The notes beneath the pieces were generated by a model. The model was given only the letters and a program-made list of their open reading frames with translations. It was not told where the DNA came from and made no database searches. Source: Streptomyces sp. PTY087I2 (lineage in GTDB: Bacteria; Actinomycetota; Actinomycetes; Streptomycetales; Streptomycetaceae). From it: a stretch of DNA of 64,000 nt. Location: assembly GCF_001687325.1 (NCBI RefSeq), contig NZ_LZRD01000033.1:1-64000 (forward strand). Reading direction: 5' to 3'. This document shows, piece after piece, positions 8,439 to 18,466 of the stretch. The position numbers and the translations under genes are program-made. Positions within the stretch are counted from its first letter, which is position 1, and every line of letters starts with the position of its first letter.

Positions 8439-9245
8439 TCAGCCGACCGCGCAGCCCGGGTCCTGCTCGTCGAAGAGCCCCCGCCAGAAGCGGTACAGGT
8501 CGTAGCCGCAGTACCGCTGGTACTCCTCGACGCCCAGGCCGCGCAGCAGCGCGTGGATCGCGTCGAAGAAGGCGATGTTCACCTCGGGGATCCACAGGAT
8601 CGCGAACACGGCGATCAGCCCGAACGGCGCGATCGGCTCCACCTGGCGGCGAATCCGGTACGAGAGCCAGGGCTCGATCACGCCGTACCCGTCCAGACCC
8701 GGGATCGGCAGGGAGTTCAGGATCGCCGCCGTCACCTGGAGCATCGCCAGGAACGCCAGCGCGTACTGGAAGGCGCGCGGCACCCCGTCCAGCGCGTCCA
8801 GCCAGAAGGGGGCCGTGCAGACAATCGCGAACGCCACGTTCGTCAGGGGGCCCGCCGCCGAGATCAGGCTGTGCCTCCACCGGCCGCGGATCCGGCCGCG
8901 CTCGATGTAGACCGCACCGCCGGGCAGCCCGATCCCGCCCATGATCACGAAGAGCACCGGCAGCACGATGCTCAGCAGCGCGTGCGTGTACTTCAGCGGG
9001 TTGAGCGTCAGATAGCCCTTCGCCCCCACCGACAGGTCCCCGCTGTGCAGCGCGGTGCGGGCGTGCGCGTACTCGTGGAGGCAGAGCGAGACGATCCAGG
9101 CCCCGGTGACGAACAGGAAGACCGCGAAGCCGGTGGCGTCCGCGAAGCCCGTCCACACCGCCCAGCCCGCGACCGCGGTGACGGCGGCGATGCCGAGGAA
9201 GACCGGGCTGATCCTGCGGTCGCCGCGGGTGGCTGCGGTGGTCAT
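8439..9245 (-). CDS. Site-2-type membrane metalloprotease (M50 family)
   Basis: A 268-residue polytopic membrane protein. The zinc motif HExxH is HEYAH at 57-61, embedded in a hydrophobic helix. The third ligand motif LNSLPIPGLDGYG is at 176-188 with Asp185. Such proteases cleave substrates inside the membrane, often anti-sigma factors; the substrate here is unknown. No PDZ or CBS domain is attached, placing it in the short branch. The start is ATG 9245. It is divergent from the SARP gene, with about 130 bases between the starts. Confidence 0.92.
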   Translation of the reverse strand: MTTAATRGDRRISPVFLGIAAVTAVAGWAVWTGFADATGFAVFLFVTGAWIVSLCLHEYAHARTALHSGDLSVGAKGYLTLNPLKYTHALLSIVLPVLFVIMGGIGLPGGAVYIERGRIRGRWRHSLISAAGPLTNVAFAIVCTAPFWLDALDGVPRAFQYALAFLAMLQVTAAILNSLPIPGLDGYGVIEPWLSYRIRRQVEPIAPFGLIAVFAILWIPEVNIAFFDAIHALLRGLGVEEYQRYCGYDLYRFWRGLFDEQDPGCAVG

Positions 9246-9374
9246 CGGCGTTCGACTCCCTCGGGTGGTGGACGGGGTGATCGTACGGTCCGGCAGGACT
9301 GGAACGTCGGCGACCGCTTGTGGAGTTCCACCCGGTCAACGCCGGTCCGTCGTCCGTCACGGACAATAGGCCCC

Positions 9375-12300
9375 GTGCACTACTGCGTCCTCGGCACCAC
9401 CCGGGCACTCCGCGACGACGGCACGGCCGTCGCCCTCGGCGGGGCGCGGCTGCGTGCCCTGCTCACCGTCCTCGCACTGAGCCCCGGACGGACCGTCCCG
9501 GCCGGGGTCCTCGTCGACGAGGTGTGGGACGGCGACCCGCCCGCCGACGCGCCCGGTGCGCTCCAGGCCCTGGTCGGACGGTTGCGGCGGGCGCTCGGCC
9601 GCGGCGCCGTCGAGTCCGTGGCGGGCGGCTACCGGCTCGCCGCCCCGCCGGACGCCGTGGACCTGCACCGCTTCGAACGGCTTACGGGGGAGGGGAGCCG
9701 GGCCCTGGAGAACGGCGACGCGGCCGGTGCCCTCGCCGCCCTCGGGGACGCCCTCGCCCTGTGGAGCGGGCCCGCCCTCGCCGATCTGCCCGACCGTACG
9801 GCGGCCGCGTCCCGCTGGGAGGCCCGCAGGCTCGACGCCCGGCGGGCCGCGCTCGGGGCGCTCCTCGCCCTGGGCAGGCCGGGGGAGGCGCTGCCGGAAC
9901 TGGCCGTGCTCTGCGACGCCCACCCGCTGGACGAACCGCTCCAGGCCCTGCGCATCAGGGCCCTGCGGGACGCGGGCCGCCCCGCCGAGGCACTGGCCGC
10001 GTACGAGGAGGTCCGCACCCTGCTCGACGACCGCCTCGGCACGGCCCCGGGCCCGGGCCTGCGCGCCTTGCACACCGAACTGCTGCATCCGGACCCGGCG
10101 GGGGTGGAACCGTTCCCCCGGACCCCGGGCGCCCCTGCGCCGGATCCTTTCGCCGGGCCCTCAGGGGTGCCCGGAGCGACCCCTTTCGCCCGGCCCTCGG
10201 GCGCGCCTGAGCCGGGGCCTTCCGCCAGGCCTTCGGGCGAGCACGCGCCGGATCCTTTCGCCCCGCCCTCGGGGGCGCCCGGAGCGACGCCTTTCGCCCG
10301 GTCCCCGGGCGCGCGGGCTCCCTTCCCCAGTTCCTCGGGCGCGCTGGGGACGGGGTCTTCCGACGGGTCCTCGGGCGCGCTGGGGCCGGGACCTTCCGCC
10401 GGGTCTTCGGGGGCGTCCGCGCCGGACTCTTTCGCCCGCTCTGCGGGCGTGCCCGGGGCGGGGCCTTCCGCCGGTTCCTCGGGTGCGCTGGGGCCGGGGC
10501 CTTCCGGCGGGTCTTCGGGGGAGCCCGCGCCGGATTCTTTCGCCCCGCCCCCGCCCCCGGGCTCGCCCGCGCCGGAGCCCGCGCCCAGGCCCGGGCCCGG
10601 GCCATCGGCCCCCTCGGTACGGCCGGCCGCCCCGGACGCGGTGACGGAAGCGGCCGCGCAGCCCACGCCCGGAGCCGAGGGCCCGGCTGGCCCCGGTGGT
10701 GGGGCCGCCTCCCATGGACAGGCCGCCCCCGGTGGCCCGGCTGCCTCTGGCGGTCCGGCGTCTTCCGATGACCGGCCTGCCCCCGGTCGCCTGGCTTCCG
10801 CCGGTGATCCAGCTCCCCCCGTCGGCCAAGCCTCCCCCGGCAGCCCGGCGTCCCCCGTCGGCCAAGCCTCCCCCGGCAGCCTGGCGTCCCCCGTCGGCCA
10901 AGCCACCCCCGCCAGCCCGCCCGCCCCCAGCGGCCAAGCAACCACCAGCGCCCCACCCACCCCCGGCAACCTCCGCGCCCGCCTCACCAGCTTCGTCGGG
11001 CGCGGCACCGACATGGCCGCCCTGCGTGAGGATCTCGGCCGGGCCCGGCTCGTCACTCTGCTCGGGCCTGGCGGCGCGGGCAAGACGCGGCTGTCGCAGG
11101 AGACCGCGGAGGCCGCCGCCGAGGCCTGGCCCGACGGGGTCTGGCTCGCCGAACTCGCCCCGGTCGACGACCCCGACGCCGTGCCCGAGGCCGTCCTGAC
11201 CGCGCTCGGCGCCCGCGAGACCGTGCTGCGCGGCGCCGGGGCCGAGGAGTTGCGCGCCACCGACCGCACCGCCGCCGACCCCCTCGTACGGCTCACCGAG
11301 CACTGCGCCCCGCGCCGGATGCTGCTCCTGCTGGACAACTGCGAGCACGTCGTCGACGCGGCCGCCGCGCTCGCCGATCACCTCCTCGCCCGCTGCCCGC
11401 GGCTGACCGTCCTCGCGACCAGCCGCGAACCCCTCGGCGTACCGGGCGAGTTCGTCCGGCCCGTCGACCCGCTGCCCGACCCGATGGCCCTGCGCCTGCT
11501 CGCCGAACGCGGCGCGGCGGCCCGGCCCGGCTTCCGTACCGACGCCGACGAGGCGACCGCCGCCGCCTGCGCCGAGATTTGCCGGCGGCTCGACGGGCTG
11601 CCGCTCGCCATCGAACTCGCCGCCGCCCGGCTGCGGATGCTCACCCCGCGCCAGATCGCCGACCGCCTCGACGACCGCTTCCGCCTCCTCAGCAACGGCA
11701 GCCGCACCGTGCTGCCCCGTCAGCAGACCCTGCGCGCCGTCGTCGACTGGTCCTGGGACCTGCTGGACGCCGCCGAACGCGCCGTGCTGCGCCGCCTCTC
11801 CGTCTTCGCCGGAGGCTGCTCGCTGGCCGCCGCCGAGGAGGTCTGCGCCCTGCCCGAACCGGCCGACGGCGTCGTCGTGGACTCCCTGGACGTCGCGTCC
11901 CTGCTCGGCTCGCTCGTCGACAAATCCCTCGTCGTCGCCGCGCCCGGCGACGACGAGGAGATGCGCTACCGGCTGCTGGAGACGGTCGGCGAGTACGCCG
12001 CCGAGCGGCTGGCGGAGGCCGCCGAACGGGACGCCGTCGCGCGCCGCCATCTGATCCACTACCGGGAGCTGGCCCGGATCACCGGACCGAAGGTGCGCGG
12101 CGGCGGACAGCAGCGGGCGATCGCCGTCTTCCAGCGCGAGTACGAGAACCTGCGCACCGCGCTCCGCCACGCCGTCGCCGCCCGGGACGAGCACGAGGCG
12201 CTGATCATCGTGCTGTCGATGGCCTGGTACTGGATGCTCCGCGACCTGCGCTCGGACGCCGGCCAGTGGAGCGCGTCCGTCTCCGCGCTCGGCCCCGACC

Positions 12301-13538
12301 CCTTCGCCGCGCCCGGCGTCCGGGCCCCCGCGCTTCCGGAGCGGCCCACCGACCGGCCGCCGCCCATGGACGACGAGCAGCTCGCGGAGGCGCGGCGCGG
12401 AGTGGCCCTGCTCCAACTCGCCGGTGTGGACCACGCGATCAGCGCCTGGTCGAGCCCGGAGGGCAAGGCGCGCCTGCGGATCATCGCGGACACCTATCTG
12501 CCCGGCATGCCGCAGACCTGCCGACTGCCCGGCACTCTGTGGCTGTTCGCGATCATGCTCACCGGCGACGAGAACCGGACGCACACGGTCCTCGACGAGA
12601 CGGTCCGGGCCTCGCGGGTCCACGGCGGCGAATGGGAACTGGGCTCCGCGCTCCACACCCGCGCCAACCTGCTGGCCAACAGCCCCGAGCGGGTGGCCGA
12701 CGCGCGCGCCGACGCCGACGAGAGCCTGGAGATCTACACCCGGCTCGGCGACGACTGGGGCGCCGCCGAGGCGCTCTCCGCGCGGGGCGAGGCCAACGAG
12801 CGGGGCGGCGACTTCGCGGCGGCGCTGGACGACTACCGGGCCGCCGTGGAGTACGCGCGGAAGATCGGCGCCCAGAGCCAGGCGGCCCTGCTGCGGGCCC
12901 GGTACGCCGGAGCCCTCATCGAGCTCGAACGGCTCCCGGAGGCCGAGGCCATTCTGCGCGAAGTCACCGAGAACCGGCTGGAGTCGGGCCACGACGCGAC
13001 CCCGATGGCGCGGATGCACCTGGGGTTCGTACTCGGTCTCCAGGGGCGGGTGGACGAGGCCCGCGAGCAGGCCCACCTGGTCCGCGAGGACTTCGGCACC
13101 CGCGATGTCGCCATCTTCGGCGGCTTCGTCCACGGCGTGCTGGCCTGGCTCGACAACCTCGACGGAGACCACTTCGCCGCCCTGGACAACGCGCTGACCG
13201 CGCTGGAGAGCGCGCGGGAACCGCTGTCGATGATGGTGGCCCCGCAGATGCCGTCGGCCCATCTCACGGCCATCGCCCACGCGTTCGCCGGGTTCGGCGA
13301 CGCCGACGCGGCCCGGGACGCCGCCCGGCTGCTGGGGTTCCAGGAGACGCTTCTGCCGAAGGGACACGTGCGTACGGTGATGGAGCGCCGCAACCTGGAG
13401 CTCGCCGAGCAGGCCGCCCGGGACCGGCTCGGCGACGAAGCGGCGTACACGGCGGCGTACGAAGAGGGCGGCAGCCTCACTCTCGACGAGGCCACCGCCC
13501 TGGCGGAGGCGCACCGGCCGACGCCTCCCCCCACGTAG
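9375..13538 (+). CDS. AfsR-like SARP regulator with NB-ARC ATPase and TPR regions
   Basis: A 1387-residue regulator starting at GTG 9375, before CVLGTTRALRDDG. Domains in order: an OmpR-type winged helix (about 1-85; LGGARLRALLTVLALSPGRTV and AGGYRLA), a bacterial transcriptional activator domain (about 90-235), an unusual Pro/Ala/Ser/Gly-rich linker (about 240-530), and an NB-ARC ATPase with Walker A GPGGAGKT at 564-571. These are followed by LLLLDNCEH, TSREPLG and LPLAIELAAARL, then helical repeats to the C-terminus. AfsR-type proteins switch on secondary metabolism or differentiation genes. No biosynthetic cluster lies beside it, so the targets are unknown. The linker is several times longer than is usual and is internally repetitive. 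Confidence 0.9.
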   Translation: MHYCVLGTTRALRDDGTAVALGGARLRALLTVLALSPGRTVPAGVLVDEVWDGDPPADAPGALQALVGRLRRALGRGAVESVAGGYRLAAPPDAVDLHRFERLTGEGSRALENGDAAGALAALGDALALWSGPALADLPDRTAAASRWEARRLDARRAALGALLALGRPGEALPELAVLCDAHPLDEPLQALRIRALRDAGRPAEALAAYEEVRTLLDDRLGTAPGPGLRALHTELLHPDPAGVEPFPRTPGAPAPDPFAGPSGVPGATPFARPSGAPEPGPSARPSGEHAPDPFAPPSGAPGATPFARSPGARAPFPSSSGALGTGSSDGSSGALGPGPSAGSSGASAPDSFARSAGVPGAGPSAGSSGALGPGPSGGSSGEPAPDSFAPPPPPGSPAPEPAPRPGPGPSAPSVRPAAPDAVTEAAAQPTPGAEGPAGPGGGAASHGQAAPGGPAASGGPASSDDRPAPGRLASAGDPAPPVGQASPGSPASPVGQASPGSLASPVGQATPASPPAPSGQATTSAPPTPGNLRARLTSFVGRGTDMAALREDLGRARLVTLLGPGGAGKTRLSQETAEAAAEAWPDGVWLAELAPVDDPDAVPEAVLTALGARETVLRGAGAEELRATDRTAADPLVRLTEHCAPRRMLLLLDNCEHVVDAAAALADHLLARCPRLTVLATSREPLGVPGEFVRPVDPLPDPMALRLLAERGAAARPGFRTDADEATAAACAEICRRLDGLPLAIELAAARLRMLTPRQIADRLDDRFRLLSNGSRTVLPRQQTLRAVVDWSWDLLDAAERAVLRRLSVFAGGCSLAAAEEVCALPEPADGVVVDSLDVASLLGSLVDKSLVVAAPGDDEEMRYRLLETVGEYAAERLAEAAERDAVARRHLIHYRELARITGPKVRGGGQQRAIAVFQREYENLRTALRHAVAARDEHEALIIVLSMAWYWMLRDLRSDAGQWSASVSALGPDPFAAPGVRAPALPERPTDRPPPMDDEQLAEARRGVALLQLAGVDHAISAWSSPEGKARLRIIADTYLPGMPQTCRLPGTLWLFAIMLTGDENRTHTVLDETVRASRVHGGEWELGSALHTRANLLANSPERVADARADADESLEIYTRLGDDWGAAEALSARGEANERGGDFAAALDDYRAAVEYARKIGAQSQAALLRARYAGALIELERLPEAEAILREVTENRLESGHDATPMARMHLGFVLGLQGRVDEAREQAHLVREDFGTRDVAIFGGFVHGVLAWLDNLDGDHFAALDNALTALESAREPLSMMVAPQMPSAHLTAIAHAFAGFGDADAARDAARLLGFQETLLPKGHVRTVMERRNLELAEQAARDRLGDEAAYTAAYEEGGSLTLDEATALAEAHRPTPPPT
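10105..10570 (+). repeat. Degenerate in-frame repeats coding the SARP linker
   Basis: Tandem, imperfect units of about 20-25 codons of the type PF(A)RxSGAPxPxP(F/S)A, followed further on (about 10830-10920) by shorter units reading SP(V/G)GQASPGS. The DNA repeats CCTTTCGCCCGGCCCTCGGG-like blocks. This points to expansion by slippage or recombination within the coding frame. The product is disordered-looking linker rather than a fold. Confidence 0.7.
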
Positions 13539-13562
13539 CGATCCGTCATAGGGATCCGCAGT

Positions 13563-14425
13563 TCAGGCCTTCTTGCGGAACTTGGACACCGCCAGCGGAG
13601 CCATCACCAGCGTGATGCCGGCGGTCCAGGCGAGCGTGACCCAGACGGAGTTCGCGACCGGGCCGCCCATCATCAGGCCGCGCACCGCGTCCGCCAGGTT
13701 CGACAGCGGGTTGTAGTCGGTGAAGGTCTGGAGCCAGCCCGGCATGGTCGTCGGCGGCGCGAAGATCGACGACCCGAACTGGAGCGGCATCAGCACCAGC
13801 ATGCCCATCCCCTGGACCGCCTGGGCCGTCTTCATGGCCAGCCCGAGCACGATGAAGATCCACATGATGGCGGCGCCGAACACCGCCGACAGGGCCACGG
13901 CCCCCAGCAGGCCGAGCACCGACGTGCCCAGGGTCATGCCGAGCGCGAAGCCCATCGCGAGCAGGATGACGATGGCGACCATCATCCGGCCCAGCTCGAC
14001 GACGATCTTCGCGATGAGGACCGAGGAGCGCGAGATCGGCATCGTCCGGAACCGGTCCATGACGCCCTTGCGGAAGTCGTCGTTGACGCCGCTCCCGACG
14101 GCCATGGCGATGTTCATGCCCATCATCGCCATCAACCCCGGCACCAGGTAGTTCAGATAGTCCTGCCGGTTTCCGCCGAGGCTGCCGCCGACCGAGCCGC
14201 CGAAGACGTACACGAACAGCAGCGTGAAGATGACCGGCATCAGAAGGACGTCGAACATCGACTCCGGGTCCTTCTTGATCTGGAGCAGATTGCGCCGCGC
14301 CAGGGCCCCGATGTGCCGGAGGTTGGCCCGGAGACCGATCCGGCCCTCCGCCGCCACGGCCGCCTTCGCGGGCGCGGGGCCCGGGGACCCGGCGGGCGCG
14401 GGGGTCAGTGTCGTGGTGGTGGTGC

Positions 14426-14429
<4 letters not shown>
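13563..14429 (-). CDS. ABC-2 type transporter permease (DrrB-like)
   Basis: A 288-residue membrane protein with about six hydrophobic segments. The N-terminal cytosolic part (LRHIGALARRNLLQIKKDPESM) and the LMPVIFTLLFVYVFGGS first helix are characteristic of DrrB-type drug export permeases. Its ATG overlaps the stop of the ATPase gene (ATGA), so the two are translationally coupled and form one exporter. It is convergent with the SARP gene, with only 24 bases between the two stops. Antibiotic or lipid export is the family's usual role; the substrate is unknown. Confidence 0.9.
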
Positions 14430-15439
<1,010 letters not shown>

Positions 15440-15505
15440 GTCCACCAGCAGACCAGCGCCCACCGACAGCTCACCGACAGACCGCCGATACGGGCTCCAG
15501 ACGTG

Positions 15506-15542
15506 CGACAGCCCGCCGATGGGGGATGTCGGCGGGCTGTCG
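15506..15542 (-). terminator. Hairpin between panB and the ABC operon
   Basis: Perfect 14-bp inverted repeat CGACAGCCCGCCGA / TCGGCGGGCTGTCG with a 9-base loop. It has no T-run on the minus strand, as is common for streptomycete terminators. It could end panB transcription or be an operator for the ABC genes, since it lies 67 bases before their start. Confidence 0.6.
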
Positions 15543-15626
15543 GTGGTGCGGGAAATGGCTGATGGGCGCCGCCGCCGGCAAGCTGCGGAGCGGCGGCGGC
15601 CGGGGGAGACGGGGATCAGAGGGGAA

Positions 15627-16514
15627 TCAGTGGAAGGTGTGCTCCGGCGCCGGGAACGTGCCCCCGACGACCTCGTCCGCGAACTCCTTCGCCGCGTCAC
15701 CGAGCACCTGGCGCATGTTGGCGTACTGCTTGGTGAAGCGCGGTACCTTGCCGCCGGTCAGCCCGACCATGTCCGTGTAGACGAGCACCTGCGCGTCGGT
15801 CCCGGAACCGGCGCCGATGCCGACGGTCGGGATGTGCAGCGTACGGGTGACCTCGGCGGCCAGCTCGGCGGGGACCAGCTCCAGCACGACGGCGAACGCG
15901 CCCGCGTCCTGGACGGCCTTGGCGTCCCGCAGCAGCTGCTGGGCGGCCTCCTCGCCGCGGCCCTGGACCCGATAGCCCATCGCGTTGACGGACTGCGGGG
16001 TCAGGCCGATGTGGCCCATGACCGGGATACCGGCCTCGACCAGCAGCCGGATCTGCTCGTGGGACCGCTCGCCGCCCTCCAGCTTGACCGCGCCGACGCC
16101 CGACTCCTTGATCAGCCGGGTGGCGTTGCGCAGCGCCTGGACGGGGCCCTCCTGGTACGAGCCGAAGGGCAGGTCGCCGACGATCAGGGCGCGCTTGGTG
16201 CCCCGGACGACGGCGGCGGACAGCATGGCGATCTCGTCCATCGTGACGGGCACGGTGGTCTCGTAGCCGAGGTGACAGTTGCCCATCGAGTCCCCGACGA
16301 GCATGACCGGGATCCCGGCCTCGTCGAAGACGGACGCGGTCATCGCGTCGTAGGCGGTGAGCATGGGCCACTTCTCGCCGCGCTCGGTGGCGGCGGCGAT
16401 GTCGTGGACGGTGATGCGGCGGGTGGACGTCCCTCCGTACAGCGCCTTGCTGCTGTCGGCGGACGGGCCCGCGGGGGAGGTCGAACTCTGTTTCTGTGCA
16501 GCCTGAAGCGACAT
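15627..16514 (-). CDS. panB: 3-methyl-2-oxobutanoate hydroxymethyltransferase
   Basis: A 295-residue cytosolic enzyme for the first committed step of pantothenate synthesis, transferring a hydroxymethyl group from methylene-tetrahydrofolate to ketoisovalerate. Motifs: MLTAYDAMTASVFDEAGIPV, then VGDSMGN with metal-binding Asp75, KLEGGE, MGHIGLTPQSVNAMGYRVQG and VGIGAGSGTDAQVLVYTDM. The start is ATG 16514, supported by AAGGAG nine bases upstream; another ATG at 16535 has a poorer site. The ~30-residue N-terminus (Ser/Ala/Gln-rich) is an actinobacterial addition. It is divergent from the DHA2 exporter gene. Confidence 0.95.
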   Translation of the reverse strand: MSLQAAQKQSSTSPAGPSADSSKALYGGTSTRRITVHDIAAATERGEKWPMLTAYDAMTASVFDEAGIPVMLVGDSMGNCHLGYETTVPVTMDEIAMLSAAVVRGTKRALIVGDLPFGSYQEGPVQALRNATRLIKESGVGAVKLEGGERSHEQIRLLVEAGIPVMGHIGLTPQSVNAMGYRVQGRGEEAAQQLLRDAKAVQDAGAFAVVLELVPAELAAEVTRTLHIPTVGIGAGSGTDAQVLVYTDMVGLTGGKVPRFTKQYANMRQVLGDAAKEFADEVVGGTFPAPEHTFH

Positions 16515-16590
16515 GGCCAACGGCTCCTTCGTCATCTCGAGGCGCCCTGACGGCGTCCCCGGATCCCTTCCATGGTGGCATCCCGCCCCA

Positions 16591-16632
16591 CCACTCGGGA
16601 AGTGGGCCCGCCCACTCGGGAAGCGGGCCCGC
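16591..16632. repeat. Two tandem 21-bp repeats in the panB/MFS spacer
   Basis: CCACTCGGGAAGTGGGCCCG and its neighbour with a single T-to-C change lie side by side. Each contains the small dyad CCACT...AGTGG (imperfect in the second). They sit in the divergent promoter region. Confidence 0.7.
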
Positions 16633-16669
16633 GGGCACCGTCCCGGGACCGTTGGGGAAAGCTTTAACA

Positions 16670-16688
16670 ATACGAGACGGTCTCGTAT
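16670..16688. promoter_or_regulatory. Candidate TetR operator before the DHA2 exporter
   Basis: A 19-bp perfect palindrome, ATACGAGAC-G-GTCTCGTAT, ending 24 bases before the exporter's ATG and overlapping a plausible promoter (TTTAAC upstream, TATCGA at its right edge). The TetR gene at 18467 lies directly downstream of the exporter and is the obvious candidate to bind it. Confidence 0.75.
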
Positions 16689-16712
16689 CGAAATGGGGTT
16701 AGGCTCTTCCCC

Positions 16713-18335
16713 ATGCCCATATCGTCCGGCGCGCCCGCCGCGCCCGCCGTGCCCCGTGTTCCCGAGGCGATCCACCGCCGCCGCTGGTGGATCCTCGCCG
16801 TGCTCATGTTCAGCCTGCTCATCGTGGTGCTGGACAACTCGATCCTGAACGTCGCGGTCAAGACGATCGCCAGCCCCGCCCCCACCGGCATCGGCGCCAC
16901 CCAGAGCGAGCTGGAGTGGGCGATCAACTCCTACACGCTCGTCTTCGCCGGACTGCTGTTCACCGCGGGCCTCCTCGGCGACCGGATCGGCCGCAAGAAG
17001 GTCCTCCTCGCGGGAACCCTGGTCTTCGGCCTCGGCTCCGCCCTGGCCGCGTTCTCCGCCTCGCCCGGTGAGCTCATCACCTGGCGGGCGCTGATGGGCT
17101 TCGGCGCCGCCTTCGTGATGCCCGCCACCCTCGCCGTCCTGATGAACGTCTTCGAGCGCGACGAGCAGCCCAAGGCCATCGGCATCTGGGCGGGCAGCGT
17201 CGGCCTCGGCATCGCCATCGGCCCGATCACCGGCGGGCTGCTCCTGGAGCACTTCTGGTGGGGCTCGATCTTCCTGGTGAACGTCCCCGTGGTGGTCCTC
17301 GCCGTGATCGCCATGGCGATCCTGGTCCCCGACTCCCGCGACCCGAAGCCCGGCAAGGTCGACCCGCTGGGCGTCGCGCTCTCCATCGTGGGCCTGGTCC
17401 TGCTGGTGTACGGGATCATCCGGGGCGGCGAACTGGCCGACTTCACCGACACCACCGTCCTCCTCGCCATCGCCGGCGGGCTGCTCGTGCTGGCCGGATT
17501 CGTCTGGCACGAGAAGCGCAGCAGCCACCCGGCGATCGACATCACGTACTTCCGGAAGCCCGCGTTCTCCGCCGCCGTCGCCGCGATAGCGCTGGTCTTC
17601 TTCGCGCTCATGGGCGTGACGTTCTTCTCCGCCTTCTACCTCCAGAGCGTGCGCGGGTACAGCGCCCTCCAGTCGGGCCTGCTGATCCTTCCGCTCGCCG
17701 CCGCCCAGATGATCTTCGCGCCCCGGGCCCGGCTGGTCGTCGACCGCTTCGGCGCCCGCGCGGTCTGCACGGCCGGCATGCTGCTGGTCGCGGCGGGACT
17801 CGCGTGCTTCGCCCTGTTCGACGCCGGTACGCCGGTGTGGGTGATGTGCCTCGTCTTCTTCGTCCAGGGCACCGGGATGGCGCACATCATGCCGCCGGTC
17901 ACCGTGGCCGTGATGCAGGCGCTGCCCCGGGAGAAGGCCGGTTCCGGTTCGGCCGTCAACAACACGTTCCGCCAGGTCGGCGGGGCGCTCGGGATCGCGG
18001 TCCTCGGCTCGGTGCTCTCCACGGTCTACCGGGGTGACATCGAGGGCCACCTCGGCGCGGTCCCGGCCGGGGTCAGGGACGTGGCCGGCGAGTCCATCGA
18101 GGCCACGCTCGGCGTCGCGGAGAAGCTCGGCCCGGTGGCCGGAAAGCCTCTGGTCGCCGCTGCCAACGACGCGTTCATCAGCGCCATGCACGTGACGGCG
18201 CTCGGCTCGGCGGCCGTGGCGCTGATCGGCGCCGTGGTCGTCGGCCTGTTCCTGCCGGGCCGCCCTCCGGCGGCGACGGAGACCCCCGGGGCCCCCGAGG
18301 AAGCCCGCCCTCCGGCGGACCAGCTGACCAGCTGA
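16713..18335 (+). CDS. DHA2-family drug/H+ antiporter (MFS, 14 TM)
   Basis: A 540-residue membrane exporter. The TM1 motif LLIVVLDNSILNVAVKTIA, motif A GLLGDRIGRKKVLLAGTLVFG, motif B WRALMGFGAAFVMPATLAVL and motif C (GIAIGPITGG) place it in the EmrB/QacA branch. Fourteen hydrophobic segments are visible. A palindromic operator overlaps its promoter, and a TetR gene follows 131 bases after its stop, giving a self-contained drug-responsive efflux module. The substrate is unknown. Confidence 0.93.
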   Translation: MPISSGAPAAPAVPRVPEAIHRRRWWILAVLMFSLLIVVLDNSILNVAVKTIASPAPTGIGATQSELEWAINSYTLVFAGLLFTAGLLGDRIGRKKVLLAGTLVFGLGSALAAFSASPGELITWRALMGFGAAFVMPATLAVLMNVFERDEQPKAIGIWAGSVGLGIAIGPITGGLLLEHFWWGSIFLVNVPVVVLAVIAMAILVPDSRDPKPGKVDPLGVALSIVGLVLLVYGIIRGGELADFTDTTVLLAIAGGLLVLAGFVWHEKRSSHPAIDITYFRKPAFSAAVAAIALVFFALMGVTFFSAFYLQSVRGYSALQSGLLILPLAAAQMIFAPRARLVVDRFGARAVCTAGMLLVAAGLACFALFDAGTPVWVMCLVFFVQGTGMAHIMPPVTVAVMQALPREKAGSGSAVNNTFRQVGGALGIAVLGSVLSTVYRGDIEGHLGAVPAGVRDVAGESIEATLGVAEKLGPVAGKPLVAAANDAFISAMHVTALGSAAVALIGAVVVGLFLPGRPPAATETPGAPEEARPPADQLTS

Positions 18336-18398
18336 CCGCTGCCCCGACGAGGCCCGTCGATCGGGGCGCCCCGGGTCGGCGAGAATCGAGGCGACGGA

Positions 18399-18430
18399 CG
18401 TACGCGGAACGTACGGCGAACGAACGTACG
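18399..18430. promoter_or_regulatory. Three CGTACG sites before the TetR gene
   Basis: CGTACG occurs at 18399, 18410 and 18425, two of them inside GAACGTACG. The closeness and palindromic nature suggest protein binding, but the motif is short and frequent in GC-rich DNA. They differ from the exporter's operator, so autoregulation through them is uncertain. Confidence 0.3.
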
Positions 18431-18466
18431 AGGAACGACGACGGCGCGGCGAGAGGCGGCTTCACG

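Noticed and set aside
10161..13514. Very long minus-strand open frame opposite the SARP gene
   Set aside because: It mirrors the third-position GC bias of the plus-strand gene, contains no recognisable domain and lacks a ribosome site.
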